This document shows positions 50,915 to 59,860 of a DNA stretch of 64,000 bases, one piece after another (position 1 is the first letter of the stretch; every line of letters begins with the position of its first letter). Under the pieces are notes generated by a model, which worked only from the letters and a program-made list of their open reading frames with translations, ran no database searches and was not told the DNA's origin. Location of the stretch: assembly GCA_958413985.1 (NCBI GenBank), contig CATYVZ010000008.1, positions 1-64,000 of the forward strand, given 5' to 3'. Made by a program: the position numbers and the translations under genes. The stretch comes from an uncultured Bacilli bacterium. Lineage in GTDB: Bacteria; Bacillota_I; Bacilli_A; RF39; UBA660.

Positions 50915-51394
50915 ATGAAATTGATTGTTGACAATAATAAATTTATTGTTTTTTTAAATAAAGATAAAAATATTGATTTTGATAACAAATTGAAAATGGA
51001 AAAATACTTTAAAGATCTGTTTTCTAAAATAAAAAATAAATATAACATCGATATTAGTGGTTATTATAATATCGATATATATATCGATAAATACTATGGT
51101 AGTATTATTGAAATCGAAGATGAACAACTAGATTATTATGATTATTTTAATCAAATTGATATGGAGATTAACGTTTTAAAAAACAGCTTATTTTTATATG
51201 AGATCAACTATGAATTTCTCGATAAGAAGATTTTAGACAAAGTTATCTGTTATAAAATAAATGATAAAATATATTTACAGATAATTTCTGATATTGACGA
51301 TTTATTGTTAGCTAAAATAACAGAATATGGCCATATTTTATATGGTAAAGAAGTAGATAAAATAATAAAACAAGGAAAGAAGGTGAAACTATGA
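50915..51394 (+). CDS. Hypothetical protein between ysxC and der
   Basis: 159 residues, rich in Asp, Tyr, Ile and Lys. It has repeated NIDI-type strands (NIDISGYYNIDIYIDKYYGS) and no membrane segment. Family unknown. TTAGGTGAT precedes the ATG; its stop overlaps der by 4 nt, so it is co-translated with der. Confidence 0.65.
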   Translation: MKLIVDNNKFIVFLNKDKNIDFDNKLKMEKYFKDLFSKIKNKYNIDISGYYNIDIYIDKYYGSIIEIEDEQLDYYDYFNQIDMEINVLKNSLFLYEINYEFLDKKILDKVICYKINDKIYLQIISDIDDLLLAKITEYGHILYGKEVDKIIKQGKKVKL

Positions 51395-52707
51395 AAAAGC
51401 CAGTAGTTGCTTTAGTCGGTCGACCTAATGTTGGTAAAAGTACTTTATTTAATAGACTCGTCGGAACAAAAACGGCGATTATTGAAGATGTACCCGGGAT
51501 AACCAGAGATAGAATCTATGGTGATGCTAAATTTGGTAATTATCTTTTTCATTTAGTAGATACAGGTGGTATCGATATTAGTGATGCAGATTTTAACGAG
51601 GAAATAAAATTACAAGTTGAAATAGCTATACTAGAAGCAGATGTTATTGTTTTTGTCGTCGATGCTAAAGAGGGAATTACGGTCAATGACTTAGTTGTAA
51701 AGGACATGCTCTTAAAATCAGGAAAGAAGATAATCGTTGCAATCAACAAAATCGACAGTAAATTAGCGAAAGATAATATATACGATTTTTATGAATTAGG
51801 TTTTGAAACTTATATTAATATTAGTTCAGAACAAAACGAAGGTATATATGAATTATTAACAGAAATTACCAGTGACTTTAAAGAGATAGAAGCAGAAGAA
51901 GAAAATGTAATCAAGTTTAGTGTGATCGGTCGACCTAATGTTGGCAAAAGTAGTTTAGTTAATGCTATTTTAAACGAAGAAAGAGTTATCGTTTCATCAG
52001 TGGCAGGGACAACTCGCGATGCGATTGACACTCCTTTTATGTATCACGATCAGAAATTCGTTGTGATCGATACTGCCGGTATGCGTAAAAAAGGAAAAAT
52101 ATATGAAACTGTCGAAAAATATAGTTTGTTAAGGAGTATGAAAGCAATCGATCGATCTAATGTATGTTTGCTTGTAATCGATGCTAAAGAAGGAATTATC
52201 GAGCATGATAAGCATATTGCTGGTTATGCTATCGAGGCTGGAAAGCCGATCATAATTGTCGTCAACAAATGGGATGTTATCGAAAATAAAGATGAACAAA
52301 TGAAAAAATTCACAAAAGATATTCGCAATAATTTTCAGTTTATGGATTATGCACCGATCGTTTATTTATCTGCTTTAACTCGTAAACGACTACATACTTT
52401 AATGCCAGAAGTAATTAAAGTATACCAAAATAGTACTAAATTTATTGCAACTAATTTGATCAATGATTGTATTAAAGATGCATATAATCTTAATTTACCT
52501 CCTTCTTATAAAGGAAAAAGATTAAAAATATATTTTTGTAATCAGACGATGATCCAACCGCCAACTTTTAATATTCAAGTTAATAATAAAAGTTTAGTTC
52601 ATTTTTCATATCAAAGATACTTAGAAAACAAAATAAGAGAATCGTTTGATTTCGAAGGAACGCCAATCGTTCTAAAGTTTAAAAATAAAGGTGAAGAAGA
52701 ACTTTAA
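51391..52707 (+). CDS. der: Ribosome-associated GTPase Der (EngA)
   Basis: 438 residues with two GTPase domains in tandem and a KH-like C-terminal domain. G1 motifs are GRPNVGKSTL (about residue 10) and GRPNVGKSSL (about 180); G4 motifs are NKID and NKWD. Der is needed for 50S maturation. All motifs are intact. Confidence 0.97.
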   Translation: MKKPVVALVGRPNVGKSTLFNRLVGTKTAIIEDVPGITRDRIYGDAKFGNYLFHLVDTGGIDISDADFNEEIKLQVEIAILEADVIVFVVDAKEGITVNDLVVKDMLLKSGKKIIVAINKIDSKLAKDNIYDFYELGFETYINISSEQNEGIYELLTEITSDFKEIEAEEENVIKFSVIGRPNVGKSSLVNAILNEERVIVSSVAGTTRDAIDTPFMYHDQKFVVIDTAGMRKKGKIYETVEKYSLLRSMKAIDRSNVCLLVIDAKEGIIEHDKHIAGYAIEAGKPIIIVVNKWDVIENKDEQMKKFTKDIRNNFQFMDYAPIVYLSALTRKRLHTLMPEVIKVYQNSTKFIATNLINDCIKDAYNLNLPPSYKGKRLKIYFCNQTMIQPPTFNIQVNNKSLVHFSYQRYLENKIRESFDFEGTPIVLKFKNKGEEEL

Positions 52708-52736
52708 ATTAGATTTTTTTATCTAATTTTTTTATT
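52706..52736 (+). terminator. Terminator after der
   Basis: AAATTAGAT / ATCTAATTT around a T6 loop, then TTTTTATT. Confidence 0.8.
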
Positions 52737-52814
52737 AAGCTTGTTTTTATGTGAACCTAATTTTATTCTTGAAAAATATTTAGTAATCTAGTATAATTAA
52801 TTTAGAAAGATCGG

Positions 52815-52849
52815 TATAATAAGTAGAAAGGGAATCTAGTTATTAGATT
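52815..52849 (+). promoter_or_regulatory. rnfC leader with displaced ribosome site
   Basis: TATAAT 52815-52820, GAAAGGGA 52826-52833, then a small hairpin AATCTA-N5-TAGATT (52833-52849) before GTG 52853. The hairpin could bring the distant ribosome site near the start. Confidence 0.35.
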
Positions 52850-52852
52850 TGC

Positions 52853-54118
52853 GTGAACAAAATGAAAGTAAAAATCGATAAACATAGATTGACAAATGAT
52901 GAATTAATTGTCTATAACAAACCGCAGAAGGTTTATATCCCTTTGATTAGCGGTAATGACACAGATATAACTATCCTTGTTAATAAAGGTGAATACGTTT
53001 ATAAAGGCAGTATCGTCGGAAAGAGAAAAGGTAATTTTAGAATTCCGATTTATTCTAGTGTCAGTGGTACAGTTTTAGATTTTGAAGAAAAAGTTTGTTT
53101 TAATGGTCAAAATGTTAAATGTGTAGTAATTGAAAATGATTTTAAAGAAAAAATCGAACAAAAAGTCAGCGTAAAACGAAGCATTAACAAATATACTAAA
53201 GAAGAATTCATCGAAATCTTAAAAGAAAATGGTATCGTTGGTTTAGGGGGAGCAGGTTTTCCGACCTACGTTAAATATGAACCAAAGAAAATTAATACTT
53301 TAATCGTTAACGCTGTCGAATGTGAACCCTATATTACAGCTGATCACATATTAGCTAAACAAAAGTGTGAGGAGATATTAGAAGCAATCGACGCTATTTT
53401 AGAGATTAATAAAATCGATGAAGCAATCATTGCCATTAAAAAAGAAAATAGCGATTTAAAACAAATCTTTGATAATTTTATTGGAACTTATTTGAAAATT
53501 AAAATTAAGTTAGTTCCTAATGTTTATCCATTAGGATGGGAAAGAACCTTAATAAAAGAAGTGTTAGGGAAAACATACGATAAATATCCAAGCGAAGAAG
53601 GAATTGTCGTCAACAATATTTCTACTATCTATGCAATCTATGAAGCTTTGAAATATAATAAACCACTAATCGAAAGAATCGTTACTTTTTCTGGTGAAAA
53701 TTTAGAACAACGTCATAATGTTTTAGTTAAGGTCGGTACGCAAGCATCAGAAGTATTAGAACAATTAAAAATGAAACCTAATAGTATTGTTGTTGCTGGT
53801 GGTCCAATGATGGGTACAAAAGTTGATGACCTGGTCATTTCTGCTAATTTAAATTGTGTTTTAGCTTTAGAAGATAAATTAAATTTTTCGACTCCTTGTT
53901 TAGAGTGTGGAAAATGTGTCAGTGTTTGTCCTGTTAAGTTAAGTCCTGTTTTAATTATGAAAAGTCGACAAAAAAAAGAAAAGGATATTAAAAAGTTAGA
54001 AAAACTTCATCCTGAAAAATGTATCGAATGTGGTCTATGCTCTTATATATGTCCGGCTAAATTATTTGTAAGAGAAAGAGTCAAAGATGCTAAGAACATA
54101 ATCAAGGAGGGAAAATAA
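52853..54118 (+). CDS. rnfC: Rnf complex subunit C
   Basis: 421 residues. N-terminal region with IPIYSSVSGTVLDFEEKVC, Rossmann-like NADH/FMN-binding region with GLGGAGFPTYVK and VNAVECEPYITADH, and two 4Fe-4S motifs CLECGKCVSVCP and CIECGLCSYICP near the C-terminus. RnfC is the electron input module of the Rnf ferredoxin:NAD+ oxidoreductase. Start is GTG 52853 or ATG 52862; the ribosome site is distant. The stop overlaps rnfD. Confidence 0.93.
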   Translation: MNKMKVKIDKHRLTNDELIVYNKPQKVYIPLISGNDTDITILVNKGEYVYKGSIVGKRKGNFRIPIYSSVSGTVLDFEEKVCFNGQNVKCVVIENDFKEKIEQKVSVKRSINKYTKEEFIEILKENGIVGLGGAGFPTYVKYEPKKINTLIVNAVECEPYITADHILAKQKCEEILEAIDAILEINKIDEAIIAIKKENSDLKQIFDNFIGTYLKIKIKLVPNVYPLGWERTLIKEVLGKTYDKYPSEEGIVVNNISTIYAIYEALKYNKPLIERIVTFSGENLEQRHNVLVKVGTQASEVLEQLKMKPNSIVVAGGPMMGTKVDDLVISANLNCVLALEDKLNFSTPCLECGKCVSVCPVKLSPVLIMKSRQKKEKDIKKLEKLHPEKCIECGLCSYICPAKLFVRERVKDAKNIIKEGK

Positions 54119-55497
54119 TGGGACCTTTTGTTAGAAGTAAAAATTCAACTAATAAAATGATGCTTCATCTTTTATTAGCACTTGTTCCAATTATCATCTT
54201 TTCTATTTATAAAAATGGTTATATTCCATATAGTCATGGGCTCATTAGTTTCATCGAAATTTTTGATCCCCTTGTCAAAATTTTTATCGGTGCTTTAACT
54301 TCTTTCGTGATCGAAAGCATTTATGCATTAATTTTTAGAAAAAAGAATTACCTTAAAAATTCTTATGCTTTTTTCCCAGGACTTTTTTTAGCTTTAATCT
54401 TACCTTTACACATTCCGCTTTATATATTAGTCATCGCTAGTTGTGTTGCTAGCATAAGTAAACTAGTGTGTGGTGGCTTTGGAAAAAATATTTTTAATCC
54501 GGCTTTAATTGGTTATCTATTTGTAGTTTTAGTATTTTCTAGCGTTTTAACGACTGATAACTATTTTAACGCTTATGAATTAGATACTATTAGTAAACCT
54601 ACTCCTTTAACTAACGCTTCAATGGTATCTGGCATCGGCGATTATGATCAATTAGTAAAACCTTATGGTAGTTTATCTAATTTCCTAATTGGAACCATAC
54701 CGGGTAGTTTAGCTGAAACTAGCGCTTTGTTATGTATTGTAGCGTTTATTTATTTAACAGCCACAGGTACAATAAAATGGCGTATCCCATTGGTTTATAT
54801 AACGACAGTCTTTTTAATTACTTTTGGTATTGGAAGATTATTAGGAGAAGGGATTTATTACCCATTATTTCATCTTTTTAGTGGTGGATTAATGTTTGGC
54901 GCTGTTTTTATGGCAACAGATCCTGTAACTAGTGCTGTAACACCGATTGGCCAAATTTTACAAGGATTTTTATTAGGTATCATAACAGTCGTTTTCCGAT
55001 TTGTCGGTGTCGAAGGTGTAGCTTATAGTATTTTAATCGTAAACGCAGTGGTATTTTTCTTAGATAAAATTGGAATGACATCACGATTTAATTTTATAAG
55101 GTCGTTAATTTGGTTTATTTTAGTTTGGGTAATAATTATCGGTGTTACGATCGGCTTAGCTCTAACAAGAAAAACTGATGATGATAAAGACCCTAACTTT
55201 GAAATTATCGATAAAAACAAACAAGAAAACACCACTATATATACAGTTACACAAAAAGGTTATGGTGGTAAGATAGAAGCAGTAGTTAAAATTGAAAATG
55301 ATCGTATTATATCAGTAGAGATAACTTCTCATCATGAAACAACCAATCGTTATCAATTAATAATCGATGATAATTATATTGGTAAATTAATTGCAAATCA
55401 AGATGATTTAGCTAATATCGATACGGTAAGTAGTGCTACTGTGACTTCTAATGCCTTAAAACGTATGCTGATTAATGTTATAGATGATTATAAGTAA
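54118..55497 (+). CDS. rnfD: RnfD-RnfG fusion (membrane flavoprotein)
   Basis: 459 residues. Residues 1-345 are an NqrB/RnfD membrane domain with about nine helices and the motif SKPTPLTN at the usual FMN-threonine position. After the last helix (about 325-345) is a soluble FMN-binding domain: GYGGKIEAVVKIENDRI, SHHETTNR, and the covalent FMN motif SSATVTSNAL (normally SGAT, here SSAT). That domain is what RnfG supplies. Only rnfC and this gene are present: no rnfA, rnfB or rnfE lies in the window and a terminator follows. Confidence 0.85.
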   Translation: MGPFVRSKNSTNKMMLHLLLALVPIIIFSIYKNGYIPYSHGLISFIEIFDPLVKIFIGALTSFVIESIYALIFRKKNYLKNSYAFFPGLFLALILPLHIPLYILVIASCVASISKLVCGGFGKNIFNPALIGYLFVVLVFSSVLTTDNYFNAYELDTISKPTPLTNASMVSGIGDYDQLVKPYGSLSNFLIGTIPGSLAETSALLCIVAFIYLTATGTIKWRIPLVYITTVFLITFGIGRLLGEGIYYPLFHLFSGGLMFGAVFMATDPVTSAVTPIGQILQGFLLGIITVVFRFVGVEGVAYSILIVNAVVFFLDKIGMTSRFNFIRSLIWFILVWVIIIGVTIGLALTRKTDDDKDPNFEIIDKNKQENTTIYTVTQKGYGGKIEAVVKIENDRIISVEITSHHETTNRYQLIIDDNYIGKLIANQDDLANIDTVSSATVTSNALKRMLINVIDDYK

Positions 55498-55517
55498 AAT
55501 TGTTATGTTGAATTAAT

Positions 55518-55541
55518 AAACTGGTATTTTGCCAGTTTTTT
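55518..55541 (+). terminator. Terminator after rnfD-G
   Basis: AAACTGG / CCAGTTT stem with a 7-nt loop, then TTTTT. Confidence 0.85.
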
Positions 55542-55602
55542 AATCGATAAAGATTTTATGTTAATTTTAAAAATAAAATCATATAATTTCTTAGGTGAAA
55601 TT

Positions 55603-56133
55603 ATGATAAAAAAAACTACTGCTATTAAGTTCTTAATCTTATTAGGTTTGACAATCTTAGCTATTATAGTCTTAAAATTCAAACCACAATATAAAGAGAG
55701 TTTTTATGAACAAGTTTATCAAGATAACATATCGTTTGCTAAAATAAACAGTTGGTATAAATCAAAGTTTGGATCTAATTTACCGTTTAGTGATTATTTT
55801 GACGATACTGTACCTGTTTTTAAAGAATCGTTAAAATATAGTGAAGCAAATAAATATAAAAATGGTGTATCTTTAACCGTCGGTTATGACTATCTAGTTC
55901 CGGCTCTAGATTCTGGAATAGTAATTTTTGTTGGCGAGAAAGAAGGATATGGTAATACAGTTATCGTACAACAGGAAAACGGAATCGATATCTGGTATTC
56001 AAATTTAAAAGAAATCAACTTAAAACTTTACGATTATATCCAAGAAGGTACCTTGATAGGAGTAGTAGATTCCAATTTATATTTGGTTTTTATTAAAGAC
56101 GGTGAGGTAATTGATTACCAAGAATATATTTAA
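55603..56133 (+). CDS. spoIVFA: SpoIVFA-like protein (degenerate M23 domain)
   Basis: 176 residues. One membrane helix (about 9-27), then a linker and a LytM/M23-like fold (about 95-170: VPALDSGIVIFVGEKEGYGN). The catalytic zinc residues are missing, as is normal for SpoIVFA. It lies directly before a SpoIVFB-type protease gene and overlaps it, as in Bacillus. In Bacillus it tethers and regulates SpoIVFB during pro-sigmaK processing. ATG 55603 follows AGGTGAA. Confidence 0.8.
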   Translation: MIKKTTAIKFLILLGLTILAIIVLKFKPQYKESFYEQVYQDNISFAKINSWYKSKFGSNLPFSDYFDDTVPVFKESLKYSEANKYKNGVSLTVGYDYLVPALDSGIVIFVGEKEGYGNTVIVQQENGIDIWYSNLKEINLKLYDYIQEGTLIGVVDSNLYLVFIKDGEVIDYQEYI

Positions 56134-56839
56134 GATTCATATACTTTATTATGTTGTAGCATTCGTATCTTTTCTAACTGGTAATTTTAAAAATTTTATT
56201 ATTTTTAGTTCTATTATAGTCGTTCATGAAACTGGTCATATCATTGGTGCTTGTATTTTTAAATGGAAAATCGACAAAGTAATTTTACTTCCGTTTGGTG
56301 GGATTACAATCTTTAAAGAACTTATCGATAAACCATTAAAACAAGAATTTATAATCACAATTTTAGGACCGCTATTTCAATTAGTATTTTACTTAATTTT
56401 TAAAGATAATAGCGTTTTTAATCATTACAACATAGCTATTTTACTGTTTAATTTGTTGCCAATTTATCCACTAGATGGCAGTAAAATATTAAATGTTTTT
56501 CTAAATAAATTTATTTCTTTTAAAAACAGTCATATACTAACTATTGTAGTATCTAGTATAACGGTAACAATTTTACTGTTTAAAATCAGATACAATTTAC
56601 TATTGTTATTAATTTTATTTTTTTTAATCGTTGAAATCATCAAAGAAATAGGTAAACATAAGTATTATTTCAACCGTTTTTTATTGGAAAGATATTTATA
56701 TAATTATGACTATCGTAAAAGAAAAACCATCACCAAATTAACTCAAATGAAAAAGCAGACGAAACATCTTTTTAAAATTGGAAATAATTATTTTCTAGAA
56801 AAGGAAATTATAAACAAATTGTTTGACAAAAAAGCATAA
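56111..56839 (+). CDS. spoIVFB: SpoIVFB-like intramembrane metalloprotease (M50)
   Basis: 242 residues, about six helices. The catalytic motif HETGH (H39, E40, H43) lies in a membrane helix and the second motif LLPIYPLDGSKI supplies the Asp ligand. In Bacillus the enzyme releases sigmaK in the mother cell. Neighbouring spoIVFA, rplU, prp, rpmA and obg are in the same order as in Bacillus. The C-terminus is shorter than a full CBS domain. Start is TTG 56111 after GGTGAGGT. Confidence 0.85.
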   Translation: MITKNIFKIHILYYVVAFVSFLTGNFKNFIIFSSIIVVHETGHIIGACIFKWKIDKVILLPFGGITIFKELIDKPLKQEFIITILGPLFQLVFYLIFKDNSVFNHYNIAILLFNLLPIYPLDGSKILNVFLNKFISFKNSHILTIVVSSITVTILLFKIRYNLLLLLILFFLIVEIIKEIGKHKYYFNRFLLERYLYNYDYRKRKTITKLTQMKKQTKHLFKIGNNYFLEKEIINKLFDKKA

Positions 56840-56857
56840 ATGTGTTAGAATTAGAAA

Positions 56858-56940
56858 CTGTGTAGAGACCTCTCTACAACCGCACTGAAAAGGTTTAAAA
56901 GTTCAATCACCTTAAAGGCGAGTCTTAGATCAAAGGAGGT
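56858..56940 (+). promoter_or_regulatory. Ribosomal protein L21 leader
   Basis: Hairpin GTGTAGAGACCTCTCTACA is followed by CCGCAC and a structured stretch up to the rplU ribosome site (AAAGGAGG). Position and hairpin agree with the L21 leader family, which allows autoregulation by L21. Confidence 0.8.
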
Positions 56941-56946
56941 ATATAA

Positions 56947-57249
56947 ATGAAAGCAGTTATTGAAACTGGTGGTAAGCAATATTACGTTGAAGAAGGAACA
57001 GTTATCTACGTTGAAAAATTGGATGCTGAAGTAGGACAAAAGATTAATTTTGATCGTGTTTTAATGGTCAATGGTAATCCAGGACGTCCATATTTATCTA
57101 ATGTCGAAGTTGTCGGTGAAGTTTTAAAACAGGGAAAAGATAAAAAGATAAAAATCTTCAAGTATAATGCTAAGAAAAAATATCGTAAAACTCAAGGCCA
57201 TCGTCAACCATACACTAAAATAGAAATAAAGAAAATAGTTGAAAAATAA
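56947..57249 (+). CDS. rplU: 50S ribosomal protein L21
   Basis: 100 residues. Starts MKAVIETGGKQYYVEEGTVI and includes KYRKTQGHRQPYTKI, both diagnostic. Located in the outer layer of the 50S subunit. It overlaps prp by 1 nt. Confidence 0.98.
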   Translation: MKAVIETGGKQYYVEEGTVIYVEKLDAEVGQKINFDRVLMVNGNPGRPYLSNVEVVGEVLKQGKDKKIKIFKYNAKKKYRKTQGHRQPYTKIEIKKIVEK

Positions 57250-57548
57250 TGGTAAAAGTTAGTTTGAAAGGGACCCCAATTAAAGAAGTTTTAATTACGG
57301 GGCATGCTTTATACGATATATCTGGTAAAGATATTGTCTGTGCCGCTTTATCTTCGATCGTTATAACTAGCATTAATGCTATTATTCGAATCGATAATGA
57401 AGCGATCAATTACGAAGATAAAAACGGTATTAAAATCGAAGTTTTGAAACATGATAATATTATCGATAGTTTAATTGATAACTTAATCGATTTATTAACT
57501 CAGTTGGAAGAAAAATATCCTAAATATATAGAAATAAGGAGGTGTTAA
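57249..57548 (+). CDS. prp: Ribosomal-processing cysteine protease Prp
   Basis: 99 residues. The catalytic pair is seen in ITGHALYD (His about 18) and DIVCAALSSI (Cys about 31). Prp cleaves the N-terminal extension of L27 in Firmicutes, Fusobacteria and relatives. The following rpmA encodes exactly such an extension. Formerly YsxB. Confidence 0.93.
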   Translation: MVKVSLKGTPIKEVLITGHALYDISGKDIVCAALSSIVITSINAIIRIDNEAINYEDKNGIKIEVLKHDNIIDSLIDNLIDLLTQLEEKYPKYIEIRRC

Positions 57549-57550
57549 TT

Positions 57551-57841
57551 GTGTTAAAATTGATGCAATTAAATATACAATTATTTGCTCACAAAAAAGG
57601 ACAAGGTTCAACAAAAAATGGCCGTGATTCTATTGCTAAAAGATTAGGTGCTAAAGCAGCTGATGGTGAGTTTGTAACAGGCGGTTCAATTTTGTATCGT
57701 CAAAGAGGTACTAAAGTATATCCAGGAACTAATGTTGGTATTGGTTCTGATGATACTGTATATGCTAAAATTGATGGCTATGTAAAATTTGAAAGAGTTG
57801 GAAAAGATAGAAAACAAGTAAGTGTTTATACTGCTAAATAA
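57551..57841 (+). CDS. rpmA: 50S ribosomal protein L27 with cleavable leader
   Basis: 96 residues. N-terminus LKLMQLNIQLFAHKKGQGST: the predicted Prp cut lies after LNIQLF, leaving AHKKG. GTG 57551 is the best start given AAGGAGG; GTG 57542 lies in the site and ATG 57563 would be too far. L27 reaches the peptidyl-transferase centre, so cleavage is essential in species with the leader. Confidence 0.95.
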   Translation: MLKLMQLNIQLFAHKKGQGSTKNGRDSIAKRLGAKAADGEFVTGGSILYRQRGTKVYPGTNVGIGSDDTVYAKIDGYVKFERVGKDRKQVSVYTAK

Positions 57842-57940
57842 TCTATCTTTTTTTGTTTTTGGTGTGTTATCTGCAAACATTTTATTAAAAGTATTTATTT
57901 TTTTAAAAAATGTGATATAATTAAGGTAGAGGTAGATGAT

Positions 57941-58324
57941 ATGGGAGACAAAATACTATTGGTAGTTGATGATTCAGCTGTAATTACAAATTTTGTAGAT
58001 CGAGTATTTAAAGAGAATTATTTAGTTTTAAAAGCAAAAGATGGAATCGAAGCCATCGAATTAATTAGAAACAACTTCAGTAAAGATTTTATAGGAATGT
58101 TTCTTGACTTAAACATGCCTAATTTTAACGGCTTTCAAGTCCTAGAAATTTTTAAGAAAAATAATTTATTCCAGAAAATACCAGTTTGTATTTTAACCGG
58201 CGATGATACCAAAGATTCTATTGACAAAGTATTTAATTATCCAATAGTTGATGTTTTAAATAAACCATTTAATGAAAATGACCTAAAGAAAAGTTTAGAA
58301 AAAATTAAAATAAGGAAAAATTAA
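57941..58324 (+). CDS. Stand-alone receiver protein in the spo0B position
   Basis: 127 residues, one CheY-like receiver. Acid pair VVDDSA (D9-D10), phospho-acceptor in MFLDLNMPNFNG (D about 56), switch residue in CILTGDD, and Lys in LNKPFN. No output domain, like CheY or Spo0F. It lies between rpmA and obg, where Bacillus has spo0B. GAGGTAGAT precedes the ATG. A phosphorelay role is an inference. Confidence 0.85.
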   Translation: MGDKILLVVDDSAVITNFVDRVFKENYLVLKAKDGIEAIELIRNNFSKDFIGMFLDLNMPNFNGFQVLEIFKKNNLFQKIPVCILTGDDTKDSIDKVFNYPIVDVLNKPFNENDLKKSLEKIKIRKN

Positions 58325-58346
58325 AGTGTAGGCTTTAATTTTTTTA
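58317..58346 (+). terminator. Terminator after receiver gene
   Basis: AATTAAAG / CTTTAATT stem, 6-nt loop, T-run. Confidence 0.8.
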
Positions 58347-58517
58347 ATATAAAACTTTAATCGTTATATGAAACACGAAAAGTTTACAATCTAAAATTGG
58401 TAAAACTTTAAAAAGTCAATTATCTTTAAGAATAGAATGGCAAAATTTATTTAGACTTTTGTTAATTGTAATTGGTTTTTAATTAATTTTAAGGTATAAT
58501 AATTAAAGGTGATTTTT

Positions 58518-59786
58518 ATGTTTATCGATGAGGTACAAATCGAATTAATAGCTGGAGCTGGTGGCGATGGCTGTATGGCATTTAGAAAAGAGAAATTTGT
58601 TCAGATGGGAGGACCATATGGTGGCAATGGCGGTAAGGGTTCAGATATAATTTTTAAAGCAGATGAAGGCCTTAATACTTTAATCGATCTAAGATATCAA
58701 AAACAGATTAAAGGAAAAAAAGGCGAAAATGGTTTAGGCAAAGGAATGAATGGTGCAAAAGCTTTAGATATCGTTGTAAAAGTACCATTAGGAACTATTA
58801 TTACTGATCTAGATACTGGCTTGATTATTGCCGATTTAACTAAAAATGATGAGGAAGTTATCGTGGCTAGTGGTGGTCGTGGTGGTCGTGGTAATATTGC
58901 GTTTGCTACTAAATCTAATCCTGCTCCTCATTTTGCTGAGAATGGTGAACCTGGTGAAATTAGAAATGTTAAAATCGAATTAAAACTTTTAGCTGATGTT
59001 GGTTTGGTTGGTATGCCAAGTGTTGGCAAATCGACGATCATTTCTCAAATATCTTCTGCCAAACCGAAGATAGCTGCTTATCATTTCACCACCTTAAAAC
59101 CTAATTTAGGGGTTGTCAAAGTGGATAATACATCTTTTGTCGTCGCTGATTTACCAGGATTAATAAAGGGAGCTTCAAATGGCGATGGCTTAGGTGACCA
59201 ATTTTTAAAACATATTGAAAGAACAAGAGTTATTGCTCATGTGATCGATATGGGGGCCACTGAAGGAAGAGATCCTTATGAAGATTATATGATTATCAAT
59301 AATGAATTAAAAGAATTTAATCCTAAGATATTAGACAAGCCACAAATTATTATCGCTAATAAAATGGATATGCCTAATGCCTTAACTAATTTAGAAGCGT
59401 TTAGAAAAAAGGTCAATGTTGAAATTTATCAAGTTGAAGCAATCAATGGTAACGGTTTAAAACAAGTAGTCTTAGCTTTAGCTAAAATGTTAGAAAAAAT
59501 AAAAAAAGAACCTTTATATAATGAAGAAAAGTTTGAAAGTCATGTTTTGTATAAATTTAAAGAAGAACAACCATTTACTATCATTAAGACCGATAATGTT
59601 TGGTTGGTCAAAGGCGAAAAGGTTGAAAAATTGTTAAAAATGACAAAATTTAATACTGATGAAGCCGCTAACAGATTTGCTAACAAGCTAAGAAAATATG
59701 GTGTCGATGACAAGTTAAGACAATTAGGAGCTAAAGATGGCGATACTGTTAGAATTCTAGATTTTGAATTTGAATATAAGGAATAA
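58518..59786 (+). CDS. obg: GTPase Obg (CgtA)
   Basis: 422 residues. Gly-rich N-terminal Obg fold (GAGGDGCMAFRKEK), G domain with VGMPSVGKSTII, DLPGLIKGAS and ANKMD, and a C-terminal OCT domain from about 340. Obg acts in 50S assembly and stress/sporulation signalling. ATG 58518 follows AGGTGAT; the upstream GTG is inside that site. Confidence 0.97.
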   Translation: MFIDEVQIELIAGAGGDGCMAFRKEKFVQMGGPYGGNGGKGSDIIFKADEGLNTLIDLRYQKQIKGKKGENGLGKGMNGAKALDIVVKVPLGTIITDLDTGLIIADLTKNDEEVIVASGGRGGRGNIAFATKSNPAPHFAENGEPGEIRNVKIELKLLADVGLVGMPSVGKSTIISQISSAKPKIAAYHFTTLKPNLGVVKVDNTSFVVADLPGLIKGASNGDGLGDQFLKHIERTRVIAHVIDMGATEGRDPYEDYMIINNELKEFNPKILDKPQIIIANKMDMPNALTNLEAFRKKVNVEIYQVEAINGNGLKQVVLALAKMLEKIKKEPLYNEEKFESHVLYKFKEEQPFTIIKTDNVWLVKGEKVEKLLKMTKFNTDEAANRFANKLRKYGVDDKLRQLGAKDGDTVRILDFEFEYKE

Positions 59787-59860
59787 CATATTTAAATAAT
59801 TTAAGTAAAAATATGGACTTTTTATGTTAGAGTGGTGTAAAATAATAATAGGTGATGGTA

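Noticed and set aside
57542..57550. Earlier GTG start for L27
   Set aside because: It lies within the AAGGAGGTG ribosome site; GTG 57551 has proper spacing.
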